DNA of 64,000 bases, from NCBI RefSeq assembly GCF_001758465.1, contig NZ_MJIC01000001.1, forward strand, positions 62,001 through 126,000, written 5' to 3'. Position 1 is the stretch's first letter, and each line of letters starts with the position of its first letter. Made by a program: the position numbers and the translations under genes. The notes under the pieces were generated by a model. That model was not told the origin of the DNA. It saw only the letters and a list, made by a program, of their open reading frames with translations, and ran no database searches. Shown one piece after another: positions 54,375 through 62,781 of the stretch. This stretch comes from Marisediminitalea lipolytica. Lineage in GTDB: Bacteria; Pseudomonadota; Gammaproteobacteria; Enterobacterales; Alteromonadaceae.

Positions 54375-55409
54375 TTACCCCCGGGGCGCAGTGGGTGACA
54401 GATGACAGCGAGATAAAAAGCGCTGCCATAATTTTACGTGTGCCTGAACTGCCTGCTGATACGAGACAAAATACGCTTGTTGCTGTTGCATAAATTTTCT
54501 GAAAGGTTGGGGTAACGAGGCGGCGTTTTGCCAGCTGGACAGCAGCGCTTCAAATTGATAATTAAAGTCGTTTATGCGGCCGCCCACTGGCTGAATACGC
54601 TCAATAAAAAACAAATAAAAAACGTTACGCAGTATATTTGCCTGTTCAGAAGCGCTGCCGTCAGGGCAGGCTACCGCTGCCAGTGCCGGGTCGAGCTGCT
54701 GGGTCAGATCCGGCAGTACCGTTGCCAGGTATTGCTGTGCTTGCCAGACCGATGCAGGCAAACGGGTGACACCAATGGCCTGAAGCGTAACTTCGAGGTT
54801 TTCAATACGCGCTGAAGGCGTGGCAGCATCGCTTAGTTGTTTAAACAAGGCCAGCTGACCGGCGATATCGATTTGCTCACCATATAGTAAATCAGCTCTG
54901 GGGCGGTTGAATGCGGCTCTGGTTTCGTCACTTAAAAGCAGCATGTTTGCCCAGTGTAAAGGGTAGGCCTGTTGTTTCAGTGAGTGCCAGGCGTTAAGTG
55001 TTGCCAGCAATTCCTGGTGGTCTTCATCCTTTTTGCTGCGGACAAAATTCATACAGTCTGTCAGGGCGGCGAGTAAGTGTTGTTCATATATCAGCCGCTG
55101 GGAGAGATGTTGTACCTTGCCCAGTGCCGTGTTGCGCTGGGCAACTACATTGCCTAGTTCGCACTGTTGCAACTGATAAAAGCGGGTGAGATTCATTTCC
55201 ACGCTCGCGGGCTCAGCGTATAAGGATTCCCGCGCGGGATACTGGAGTGTGGGAAGTGGTTGCTCTGGTTGTACGGAAGTATCCAGAACCCGGGCTAATC
55301 GCGCCGCGTATTCGTTTACATCATCATTAATTCCGGGCGCTGAGCAGCCTGAGAGAAGCAATAGCAGCCAGACTGACACGGTTGCTTTTCGCCAGCAGAA
55401 ATCCCGCAA
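54375..55409 (-). CDS. DUF3080-family lipoprotein
   Basis: 344 residues with a lipoprotein signal (lipobox LSGC, Cys22), so it is an envelope lipoprotein. The rest is largely helical with no enzyme motif I recognise. DUF3080 proteins are common in Alteromonadales and Vibrio and have no established role. The gene starts nine bases after the fructosamine kinase gene stops, so the two are probably cotranscribed. Confidence 0.78.
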   Translation of the reverse strand: MRDFCWRKATVSVWLLLLLSGCSAPGINDDVNEYAARLARVLDTSVQPEQPLPTLQYPARESLYAEPASVEMNLTRFYQLQQCELGNVVAQRNTALGKVQHLSQRLIYEQHLLAALTDCMNFVRSKKDEDHQELLATLNAWHSLKQQAYPLHWANMLLLSDETRAAFNRPRADLLYGEQIDIAGQLALFKQLSDAATPSARIENLEVTLQAIGVTRLPASVWQAQQYLATVLPDLTQQLDPALAAVACPDGSASEQANILRNVFYLFFIERIQPVGGRINDFNYQFEALLSSWQNAASLPQPFRKFMQQQQAYFVSYQQAVQAHVKLWQRFLSRCHLSPTAPRG

Positions 55410-55418
55410 AAAACGCTC

Positions 55419-56306
55419 CTATAACAGCTGTTGATTAAGTTGAATGATATCGTCCTGCGCAGCTTGCAGGTAATGACCACCAAATAATACGGCATGATTA
55501 AGGATATGGTAAAGCTGATAAAGTTTGCGCCGTTGAGGATAATCCTCGTGCAGCGGCCAGATGGCATTGTAACCCTGATAAAACGCCTCAGGTAAACGCC
55601 CAAAGAGCTCTGTCATAGCAATGTCGGTTTCTCTGTCACCATAGTAAACCGCGGGGTCAAACACCACGGGTTGTTGATGACTAAAACCCACATTGCCGCT
55701 CCATAAATCGCCATGTAACAGCGATGGCTGTGGTTGGTGTGGTTTTAAAAACTGATAGATTTGCGTGGTGCAGACATCAATGTTGCACCACACATGGCCT
55801 TCGTGGGCGAGTTGCTCAAGCATGACACCAATCCGGCTCTCAGCAAAAAATGTTGCCCAACAGGAGGTAGTGGTATTGATTTGTGGTGAACGACCAATAA
55901 AGTTATCCCGGGGCCAGCCATAGAATTCGCCAGCCGTGGTTTTATGTAAGTGAGCTATCTTTTTGCCACAGGTATGCCAGTCTTCGTTAACGGTCTGCGA
56001 CAGCTTAAGGTATTGTAAAACCAGATATTCATAATGTTTGTGGTTTTCTTCCACAACGCCATGGCAAATCACCTTGGGGGTATGGATACAAGCACTTACA
56101 GCAAGCGCCTTTAAGCCATCGGCTTCTGCATCCAGTTCGGTGTTGAGCGGACTATTTATCTGCCGGTATTTGACAAAATAACGCCGGCTGTCGTCACGGA
56201 TCACCGCGCACTGATGGGTGTCACCGCCGGGTACAGGTTGTCGGTTCTGACAGACAAATAAATGACCGGAATGTTCACTGATTTGCTCGCTGATAAATTG
56301 CCACAT
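55419..56306 (-). CDS. Fructosamine kinase family protein
   Basis: 295 residues of the fructosamine/ketosamine-3-kinase family with an aminoglycoside-phosphotransferase-like fold. LLHGDLWSGNVGF (near 198-210) is the Brenner-type catalytic loop with the catalytic Asp, and VVFDPAVYYGDRETDIAM carries the metal-binding Asp. Such enzymes phosphorylate glycated lysines for repair. It is divergent from the DASS symporter gene. Confidence 0.9.
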   Translation of the reverse strand: MWQFISEQISEHSGHLFVCQNRQPVPGGDTHQCAVIRDDSRRYFVKYRQINSPLNTELDAEADGLKALAVSACIHTPKVICHGVVEENHKHYEYLVLQYLKLSQTVNEDWHTCGKKIAHLHKTTAGEFYGWPRDNFIGRSPQINTTTSCWATFFAESRIGVMLEQLAHEGHVWCNIDVCTTQIYQFLKPHQPQPSLLHGDLWSGNVGFSHQQPVVFDPAVYYGDRETDIAMTELFGRLPEAFYQGYNAIWPLHEDYPQRRKLYQLYHILNHAVLFGGHYLQAAQDDIIQLNQQLL

Positions 56307-56446
56307 GTTCGCAGGTGTGTTGGTGCTTTTTTTGAGTATGGAATAAATTTTGGCCTTTGCCAGTTCAAATAACGCCGGTAACCGGATTTACCACGACATT
56401 CACCCTGATGTTATGCCTGCCAGATAGGTTAGTTAAATCAGAGTGC

Positions 56447-56477
56447 TTGATTTATGGTGGATTTTTGTTCTTATAAT
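56447..56477 (+). promoter_or_regulatory. Sigma-70-like promoter of the DASS symporter
   Basis: TTGATT (56447-56452) and TATAAT (56472-56477) with 19 bases between. The -10 is perfect, the spacing is slightly long. Confidence 0.45.
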
Positions 56478-56512
56478 GGCATTACTATTATAACAATTCG
56501 TTGTTTTTTCTT

Positions 56513-57982
56513 ATGGCGCTTTCTACCAGGCAAGTCGGACTGGGGCTGGGACCAGTCGTTTTTTTGGGTATTCTGTTGGGCTTCAGCCCGGATAATTTAA
56601 GTCAGCAGGGCGTTGCCGTGCTGGCAGTTACGCTGTGGGTGGCTATCTGGTGGATCACCGAAGCGATCCCCATTAGCGTTACAGCTTTGCTGCCCATTGT
56701 GTTGCTGCCCTTATTCGGTGGCGTAAAAATCGGTGATGTCACGGCATCTTATGGTCACAAATATATATTTTTGTACATGGGCGGCTTTATTCTGGCCATT
56801 GCCATAGAGCGCTGGAACCTGCACCGGCGCATTGCACTTAATATAATTTATCTTGTGGGCAACAACGTGCCGCGGATTATTCTGGGCTTTATGCTGTCTA
56901 CCGCGTTTCTTTCCATGTGGATCTCCAATACGGCTACTACGGTGATGATGCTGCCCATTGGTGTGGCGGTGGCCAGCCAGTTTTTGGGGCATTCGGCCAT
57001 TGATGTGAAAGAGGGGGAACGATTCAGTAAGGCGCTCATGCTGGCGATCGCCTATTCGGCGTCGATTGGCGGTATGGCTACCCTGATTGGTACGCCGCCT
57101 AATCTGGTGCTGGCCGGCATTCTGCAGCAAATCTATGGCATCGATATTAGTTTTGCCACCTGGTTTATGTTTGGCTTTCCCATAAGTGTGGTGTTACTGA
57201 CCATTTGCTGGGTGTATTTAACCCGCTTCGCCTTTGCCTGTCAGGGCAGTCAGTTTCCCGGCGGACGGCAAGAAATCGCTCGTCTTCGCGCTGAGCTGGG
57301 GTCAATGAGCTATGAAGAAAAAGTGGTTCTGACGGTGTTTGTTGGTACGGCTTTCTTATGGGTATTCCGCTCTTATCTGCAAAACTTTGTACCACAGTTG
57401 GATGACACCATTATCGCAATTAGTGCGGCGTCGGTACTGTTTATGCTGTCTTCTAAAGACCGCAAGCAACCCATTATGACCTGGGAAGAAGCGGTCAGAA
57501 TGCCCTGGGGAACCATTGTGCTGTTTGGTGGCGGCATCGCTATTGCCGGTGGATTTCAAAAATCCGGGCTGGCGAGCTGGATCGGTCAGCATCTGGTCTT
57601 GCTGGAGGCCTTACCCTTGTTCCTGCTGGTGGCTATTTTGATAGCGGCGGTGAATTTCCTGACCGAAATTACCTCAAACCTTGCCACCACCACTGTGCTG
57701 TTACCAATATTAGCGCCTATGGCACTGGCGCTGGATGTGCACCCTTATACGCTGATGGTGGCTGTGACGGTAGCGGCCTCCTGTGCTTACATGTTGCCTG
57801 TGGCTACACCACCCAATGCCATAGTCTTTGGCTCCGGTTATCTTAAAATCGCGGATATGTTCAAAACCGGGATATGGATGAACTTTATCTCTATAATTTT
57901 GTTAACGCTGGCGGTGTACTTTTTATTGCCAGCCTTATGGGGATTTGAGCTTAACGTGTTTCCGGCGGAATTTAAGTCGTAA
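56513..57982 (+). CDS. DASS/SLC13-family sodium-dicarboxylate or sulphate symporter
   Basis: A 489-residue inner-membrane carrier with about 11 hydrophobic segments. The two SNT-type motifs, ISNTATTVMML (near 142) and ITSNLATTTVLL, and the TPPN motifs (GTPPNLVLAG and ATPPNAIVFG) identify the VcINDY-like fold with sodium sites. Dicarboxylates such as succinate are the usual substrates. I chose ATG 56513; a TTG at 56501 is less likely. Confidence 0.9.
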   Translation: MALSTRQVGLGLGPVVFLGILLGFSPDNLSQQGVAVLAVTLWVAIWWITEAIPISVTALLPIVLLPLFGGVKIGDVTASYGHKYIFLYMGGFILAIAIERWNLHRRIALNIIYLVGNNVPRIILGFMLSTAFLSMWISNTATTVMMLPIGVAVASQFLGHSAIDVKEGERFSKALMLAIAYSASIGGMATLIGTPPNLVLAGILQQIYGIDISFATWFMFGFPISVVLLTICWVYLTRFAFACQGSQFPGGRQEIARLRAELGSMSYEEKVVLTVFVGTAFLWVFRSYLQNFVPQLDDTIIAISAASVLFMLSSKDRKQPIMTWEEAVRMPWGTIVLFGGGIAIAGGFQKSGLASWIGQHLVLLEALPLFLLVAILIAAVNFLTEITSNLATTTVLLPILAPMALALDVHPYTLMVAVTVAASCAYMLPVATPPNAIVFGSGYLKIADMFKTGIWMNFISIILLTLAVYFLLPALWGFELNVFPAEFKS

Positions 57983-58132
57983 GCCGGGCTCATTGCTGGC
58001 CATGCGGGTTGAACTAAAACGTGATACGAAACCTTCTGGGTGAAATACACAAGAGGGTTTTCTAATTGCTGATGTACGCTGTATACTCCGCGGTTTCGTT
58101 ACTTGTTTGTCGTCGCGTTTTAAGGATCCGGA

Positions 58133-58879
58133 ATGAGCGCAGAAAACACCAAGCGCCTCAATAAATACATCAGCGATACGGGCTTTTGCTCGCGTCGCGA
58201 AGCCGATAAGCTCATTGAGCAACAACGCGTTACCATTAATGACAAAAAGCCCGAGTTAGGTACCAAAGTGGCACCAACCGACAAAGTCAGAGTGGACGGC
58301 AAGCTGATTGGCGCAGTGGCTGCCGATAAGTCGGACAGAGTGTATCTGGTGTACAACAAACCCATCGGTATTACCTGCACGACCGAACGTCATGTAAAAG
58401 GCAATATTATTGATGCGATTGGCCATAAGGAACGTATTTTTCCGATTGGTCGTCTCGATAAACCATCAGAAGGATTAATTTTCCTGACCAGTGATGGTGA
58501 CATTGTTAATAAAATTCTGCGCGCTGAAAATGCCCATGACAAAGAGTATGAAGTCACGGTAAATCAACCCATCAGCGAACGCTTTTTACAAAAAATGGCA
58601 AGAGGGGTACCGATATTAGGGACGGTGACCAAACCCTGTAAGGTCTCTGCCCGTGGCAAGTTTAAGTTTACCATCATTCTTACTCAGGGCCTGAATCGTC
58701 AAATTCGCCGGATGTGTGAGTTTTTAGGCTACGAAGTCACCAAACTTAAACGTACCCGTATTATGCACATTGAGCTGGGTAATCTTAAGCCTGGTCAATG
58801 GCGCACGATGACGGCGATGGAGTTAAAAACGCTGAATCAGGCGGTCAAAGGGTCGCGTAAAACCGCGAGCAGGCCATAG
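58133..58879 (+). CDS. rluF: 23S rRNA pseudouridine(2604) synthase
   Basis: 248 residues. An S4 RNA-binding domain (about 5-65) with LNKYISDTGFCSRREADKL is followed by the pseudouridine synthase domain. The catalytic Asp lies in GRLDKPSEGLIFLTSDGD (near residue 106), and the NRQIRRMCEFLGY block is typical of the RluF/RluB branch. RluF is favoured by the KPSEGL signature (RsuA and RluB use DTTGL- and TSGL-like forms). Start ATG follows AAGGATCCGGA. Confidence 0.88.
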   Translation: MSAENTKRLNKYISDTGFCSRREADKLIEQQRVTINDKKPELGTKVAPTDKVRVDGKLIGAVAADKSDRVYLVYNKPIGITCTTERHVKGNIIDAIGHKERIFPIGRLDKPSEGLIFLTSDGDIVNKILRAENAHDKEYEVTVNQPISERFLQKMARGVPILGTVTKPCKVSARGKFKFTIILTQGLNRQIRRMCEFLGYEVTKLKRTRIMHIELGNLKPGQWRTMTAMELKTLNQAVKGSRKTASRP

Positions 58880-58967
58880 CTGTCGGGTAAAACCGCAGAT
58901 TTAACAGTCAGTTTAAGACAATTTGCGCTGAATCGCTGGTTTTCCGGTCGATCGATAAATTCAGTCA

Positions 58968-58995
58968 TTGCATGTGACGTTTCACGGGTTATAAT
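58968..58995 (+). promoter_or_regulatory. Sigma-70 promoter of thrS
   Basis: TTGCAT (58968-58973), 16 bases, TATAAT (58990-58995), perfect -10. It leads to a leader of about 120 bases. Confidence 0.6.
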
Positions 58996-59008
58996 CCGAG
59001 CCAAACTC

Positions 59009-59110
59009 GTGCTCCTCGCAGCACCTGAGCATTCTCAACAATAGTGAGATGGTCACGCATTTTCTCATTTTAGACGTTAACACAAGTGGCACAGAGTAGG
59101 TGTCACCACT
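59009..59110 (+). promoter_or_regulatory. thrS leader with anticodon-arm-like hairpin
   Basis: Three stems: GTGCT/AGCAC (59009-59024), TCTCA-ACAATAG-TGAGA (59033-59049) with a 5-bp stem and 7-base loop like an anticodon arm, and AGTGG-CAC-AGAGTAG-GTG-TCA-CCACT (59085-59110) just before the ribosome-binding site. E. coli thrS uses tRNA-like leader arms for autorepression; the loop here lacks the threonine anticodon, so the parallel is only structural. Confidence 0.4.
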
Positions 59111-59123
59111 GTAAGGATATTTC

Positions 59124-61040
59124 ATGCCTGTTATTACTCTTCCTGACGGAAGCAAGCGCTCTTTCGATAACCCTGTTTCAGTTTTAGATGTGGCCAATGA
59201 TATTGGTCCTGGTCTGGCCAAAGCCACTATAGCTGGTCGCGTAAACGGCGAGCGTGTTGATGCGTGCGACGTCATTGATTCAGACGCTGCGTTAGAAATC
59301 ATTACTGCCAAAGACGAAGACGGACTTGAGATTATCCGTCACAGCTGTGCTCACCTGATTGGTCATGCGATCAAACAGTTATGGCCAGATGCGAAAATGG
59401 CGATCGGTCCTACTATCGACAATGGTTTCTACTACGATGTTGATATGGAGCACAGCCTGACTCAGGAAGACCTGCAGAAGCTTGAAAAGCGCATGCTGGA
59501 GCTGGCTAAGACCAACTATGACGTAGTTAAGAAAACCGTCAGCTGGCAAGAAGCGCGCGATACCTTCGTAGAGCGTCACGAGTCATACAAAATTGAAATC
59601 CTGGATGAGAATATCAAACAGGATGATAAGCCGGGACTGTATCACCACGAAGAATACGTGGATATGTGTCGTGGCCCTCACGTACCTAACATGAAGTTTT
59701 GTCACCACTTTAAATTAATGAAAGTGGCCGGGGCTTACTGGCGTGGTAACAGCGACAACAAAATGCTGCAACGTATTTACGGTACCGCCTGGGCCGATAA
59801 GAAGCAGCTCAAGGCTTATCTGACGCGCTTGGAAGAAGCCGAAAAGCGTGACCACCGTAAAATTGGTAAAACGCTGGACCTGTTCCATTGGCAGGAAGAA
59901 GCGCCGGGTATGGTGTTCTGGCACAACGATGGCTGGACAATTTACACCGAGCTGGAAAAATTTGTGCGTAACATGCTGCGCAAATACGCCTACGACGAAG
60001 TAAAAGGCCCATTAATGATGGACCGCGTGCTGTGGGAAAAATCCGGTCACTGGGACAAGTACGCTGAAAACATGTTCACCACCGAATCTGAAAAGCGTGA
60101 ATATGCCATTAAGCCAATGAACTGCCCGGGCCACGTGCAAATCTTTAACCAGGGTCTGAAGTCCTACCGTGATCTGCCGCTGCGTATGGCCGAGTTTGGT
60201 TGCTGTCACCGTAACGAGCCATCGGGTGCCTTACACGGCCTGATGCGGGTTCGGGGCTTTACCCAGGACGATGCGCATATCTTCTGTACTGAAGAGCAGA
60301 TGCTGGATGAAGTGTGCGCGTGTATCGACATGATTTACGATGCCTACCGCACCTTTGGCTTTGAAAAAATCGAAGTGAAACTGTCTACCCGTCCGGAAAA
60401 ACGCGTAGGTAGCGATGAGATTTGGGATAAAGCCGAAAAAGCCCTGGCTGATGCACTGCACAGCAAGGATATCGAATTTAAATATCTGCCGGGTGAGGGC
60501 GCGTTCTACGGGCCTAAAATCGAATTTACCCTGTACGACTGCTTAGATCGTGCATGGCAGTGTGGTACGGTTCAGGCTGACTTCTCTATGCCGGGCCGTT
60601 TAGGTTCATCTTACGTCGCTGAAGACGGCGAGCGTCGTGTACCGGTGATGATTCACCGTGCGGTACTGGGCTCACTTGAGCGCTTTATCGGCATCCTGAC
60701 CGAAGAATATGCTGGCTTCTTCCCGTTATGGTTGGCGCCCAAGCAAATGGTGGTGATGAATATTACCGATAATCAGGCCGAATATGCTCAACAAGTAGTC
60801 GATTCGCTACAGGCGCAGGGCTTCAGAGCGAAGACCGACTTGAGAAATGAGAAGATTGGTTTTAAAATTCGGGAACATACGCTGAAACGCGTACCTTATA
60901 TGCTGGTGGTTGGCGATAAAGAAATGGAAGCAGGTATGGTTGCTGTTCGTTCACGTCGTGGCGAAGATTTAGGCAGTATGCCGGTAGCAGACTTTATTGC
61001 CCTGGCAAATGAAGAAATCGCTGGAAAAATCATCAAATAA
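59124..61040 (+). CDS. thrS: Threonyl-tRNA synthetase
   Basis: 638 residues, the normal length. TGS domain (about 1-60), editing domain (about 62-225) with [10 protein letters not shown] and the later HxxxH partner, class II catalytic core (about 245-535) with zinc ligands in NCPGHVQIF (near residue 335) and further His, and an anticodon-binding domain (about 540-638). Start ATG follows TAAGGATATTTC. It heads the conserved thrS-infC-rpmI-rplT order of gammaproteobacteria. Confidence 0.98.
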   Translation: MPVITLPDGSKRSFDNPVSVLDVANDIGPGLAKATIAGRVNGERVDACDVIDSDAALEIITAKDEDGLEIIRHSCAHLIGHAIKQLWPDAKMAIGPTIDNGFYYDVDMEHSLTQEDLQKLEKRMLELAKTNYDVVKKTVSWQEARDTFVERHESYKIEILDENIKQDDKPGLYHHEEYVDMCRGPHVPNMKFCHHFKLMKVAGAYWRGNSDNKMLQRIYGTAWADKKQLKAYLTRLEEAEKRDHRKIGKTLDLFHWQEEAPGMVFWHNDGWTIYTELEKFVRNMLRKYAYDEVKGPLMMDRVLWEKSGHWDKYAENMFTTESEKREYAIKPMNCPGHVQIFNQGLKSYRDLPLRMAEFGCCHRNEPSGALHGLMRVRGFTQDDAHIFCTEEQMLDEVCACIDMIYDAYRTFGFEKIEVKLSTRPEKRVGSDEIWDKAEKALADALHSKDIEFKYLPGEGAFYGPKIEFTLYDCLDRAWQCGTVQADFSMPGRLGSSYVAEDGERRVPVMIHRAVLGSLERFIGILTEEYAGFFPLWLAPKQMVVMNITDNQAEYAQQVVDSLQAQGFRAKTDLRNEKIGFKIREHTLKRVPYMLVVGDKEMEAGMVAVRSRRGEDLGSMPVADFIALANEEIAGKIIK

Positions 61041-61172
61041 CGGTATACTCGCGCATCTAATTATGCAGCGTGGCTCTCGTTGTATTATGCTAATAAGCAA
61101 GTGTCTGATTCCTTGGCGAATTTTTGAAAGCAGGGAATCAGGTAAAGATTAAAGTAGTTGGAGGAATAGCAC

Positions 61173-61715
61173 ATTAAAGGCGCTAACAACAATAAGGCTC
61201 AGGGTGATAAAGCCCGGATTAACGATGAAATTACTGCAAGAGAAGTGCGCTTAATTGGCGCAGATGGAAGCCAGGTAGGCGTTGTTTCGATTAGCGAAGC
61301 AATCAGCACTGCTGAAGCAGCAAGTTTAGATCTTGTTGAAATTAGTCCGAACGCTGAGCCGCCAGTCTGTAAAGTTATGGACTACGGCAAGTTCCTCTTC
61401 GAAAAATCGAAGGCTCAAAAAGAGCAAAAGAAAAAACAGAAGCAAATTCAGGTCAAGGAGATTAAATTTCGCCCTGGCACTGATGAAGGCGATTACCAGG
61501 TAAAACTGCGCAACCTGCGTCGCTTTCTGGAAGGTGGCGATAAAGCCAAAGTTACGATCCGTTTCCGCGGACGTGAAATGGCTCACCAAGAGATCGGTAT
61601 CGAACTGCTGGAACGTGTAAGAACGGACCTGGAGGACGTTGCCAACTGCGAGTCTTTCCCTAAACGGGTTGAGGGTCGTCAGATGATCATGGTGCTCGCC
61701 CCACTTAAGAAGTAG
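61173..61715 (+). CDS. infC: Translation initiation factor IF-3, ATT start
   Basis: 180 residues when started at ATT 61173, which lies eight bases after GAGGA (61161-61165) and gives the usual N-terminus and the same length as E. coli IF-3. No ATG or GTG upstream fits: the first in-frame GTG (61245) would drop 24 residues of the N-domain. Known: the rare AUU start is the basis of IF-3 autorepression, since IF-3 rejects non-canonical starts. N-domain (1-75) and C-domain (85-180) with the RFRGREM block are complete. Confidence 0.95.
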   Translation: MKGANNNKAQGDKARINDEITAREVRLIGADGSQVGVVSISEAISTAEAASLDLVEISPNAEPPVCKVMDYGKFLFEKSKAQKEQKKKQKQIQVKEIKFRPGTDEGDYQVKLRNLRRFLEGGDKAKVTIRFRGREMAHQEIGIELLERVRTDLEDVANCESFPKRVEGRQMIMVLAPLKK

Positions 61716-61732
61716 TAGTGGTTTTATAAAGT

Positions 61733-61755
61733 TTTTGGGAATCTGCACCCCAAAA
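61733..61755 (+). promoter_or_regulatory. infC-rpmI intergenic hairpin
   Basis: TTTTGGG, nine-base loop, CCCAAAA. It lies 83 bases before rpmI, where L20 represses rpmI-rplT in enterics through an RNA pseudoknot; the long leader here (122 bases) is consistent with L20 control, but the pseudoknot partner is not proven. Confidence 0.4.
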
Positions 61756-61837
61756 CACCCTGCTGCAAATATTAACTGGCTATAAAGGTGACTGCACACC
61801 AATGATTAGCCAACCTTAACAATGCGGAGTTTTAGCA

Positions 61838-62035
61838 ATGCCTAAAATGAAAACTGTTAGTGGTGCTGCCAAACGTTTCAAGAAAACGGGCTCAGGCCGC
61901 TTTAAAAGCAAACAGTCTCACTTACGTCACATTCTGACTAAGAAGAGCTCTAAACGTAAACGTCACCTGCGTGGCAAAAAACTGGTTCATGACTCTGATA
62001 CTAAATTAGTACAGCGCATGCTGCCTTACGTTTAA
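61838..62035 (+). CDS. rpmI: 50S ribosomal protein L35
   Basis: 65 residues, highly basic, with the standard N-terminus [19 protein letters not shown] and a [10 protein letters not shown] core. Start ATG follows GCGGAG. It precedes rplT by 16 bases, as in other gammaproteobacteria, and is translated together with it. L35 binds the large ribosomal subunit. Confidence 0.98.
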   Translation: MPKMKTVSGAAKRFKKTGSGRFKSKQSHLRHILTKKSSKRKRHLRGKKLVHDSDTKLVQRMLPYV

Positions 62036-62051
62036 TCGAGGAGACTGAATA

Positions 62052-62408
62052 ATGGCAAGAGTAAAACGCGGCACTATTGCACGTGCACGTCACAAAAAAG
62101 TTTTAAAACAAGCTAAAGGTTATTACGGTGCTCGTTCACGCGTTTATCGCGTAGCGGTACAGGCTGTAACTAAAGCTGGTCAATATGCTTACCGTGACCG
62201 TCGTCAACGTAAACGTCAATTCCGTCAACTGTGGATTGCACGTATTAACGCTGCGGCTCGTCAAAACGGTATGTCATACAGCCGTTTCATCAACGGTCTG
62301 AAGAAAGCGTCTGTCGAAATCGATCGTAAGATCCTTGCTGACATCGCAGTTCATGACAAAGCGGCTTTCAGCGCATTAGTCGACGCGGCTAAAGGCGCAT
62401 TAGCTTAA
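62052..62408 (+). CDS. rplT: 50S ribosomal protein L20
   Basis: 118 residues, basic, with [20 protein letters not shown] and [20 protein letters not shown] as family blocks. It is an early 23S rRNA assembly protein and, in enterics, the translational repressor of rpmI-rplT. A strong terminator follows 30 bases after the stop. Start ATG follows GAGGAGACTGAATA. Confidence 0.98.
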   Translation: MARVKRGTIARARHKKVLKQAKGYYGARSRVYRVAVQAVTKAGQYAYRDRRQRKRQFRQLWIARINAAARQNGMSYSRFINGLKKASVEIDRKILADIAVHDKAAFSALVDAAKGALA

Positions 62409-62439
62409 TTATTAACTAATTAAGTTTAAGTTCTTTCGG

Positions 62440-62470
62440 AAAACGGCGAGCAGGATGCTCGCCGTTTTTC
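62440..62470 (+). terminator. Intrinsic terminator after rplT
   Basis: AAAACGGCGAGC (62440-62451), loop AGGAT, GCTCGCCGTTTT (62457-62468), then TTC. A long GC-rich stem followed by a T-run. Confidence 0.93.
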
Positions 62471-62634
62471 GTTTCTGCCTGTTTATTTTTTACCAACCGC
62501 CAGTCTTGCTGAATGGGCAAACTGCTATGCGGGTTGGTATTAGGGCCTGCAAGTTTCCTTTGCTGCACTCAACCTGCTGAACACCGTTAGTCTGTAACCT
62601 CAGGCGCCTATGCGCTGCCGCAATATTCTTTACC
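62471..62634. other. Gene-free stretch between the rplT terminator and the Pho-box array
   Basis: Part of a 373-base gap between rplT and the PhoX-type gene. Nothing recognisable lies in this part: no credible gene, operator or strong hairpin. Confidence 0.4.
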
Positions 62635-62686
62635 TTTTCATACACTTTACATAAAAGCTTCATTGATATGTCATGTAGCTGTAACC
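62635..62686 (+). promoter_or_regulatory. Pho-box-like array before the PhoX-type gene
   Basis: Hexamers on an exact 11-base period: TTTCAT (62636), TTACAT (62647), CTTCAT (62658), TGTCAT (62669) and TGTAAC (62680). The PhoB consensus is CTGTCAT-N4 direct repeats of 11 bases. The last two, TGTCAT-GTAGC-TGTAAC, are the best copies. A phosphate-starvation promoter fits the downstream gene. No clear -10 lies at the usual distance. Confidence 0.65.
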
Positions 62687-62781
62687 GCGTTTTCACAACT
62701 GTTGTTCAAGCTACCCGCGCAATTAAATCAAGGTATAACAGTGAGTTGTTGTACTGCAGAACACACAAGTTGGAAACATAA

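Noticed and set aside
61326..61802. Open frame of 158 codons opposite infC
   Set aside because: Antisense to infC; its Leu/Phe-rich product comes from the complement of Lys/Glu-rich codons.
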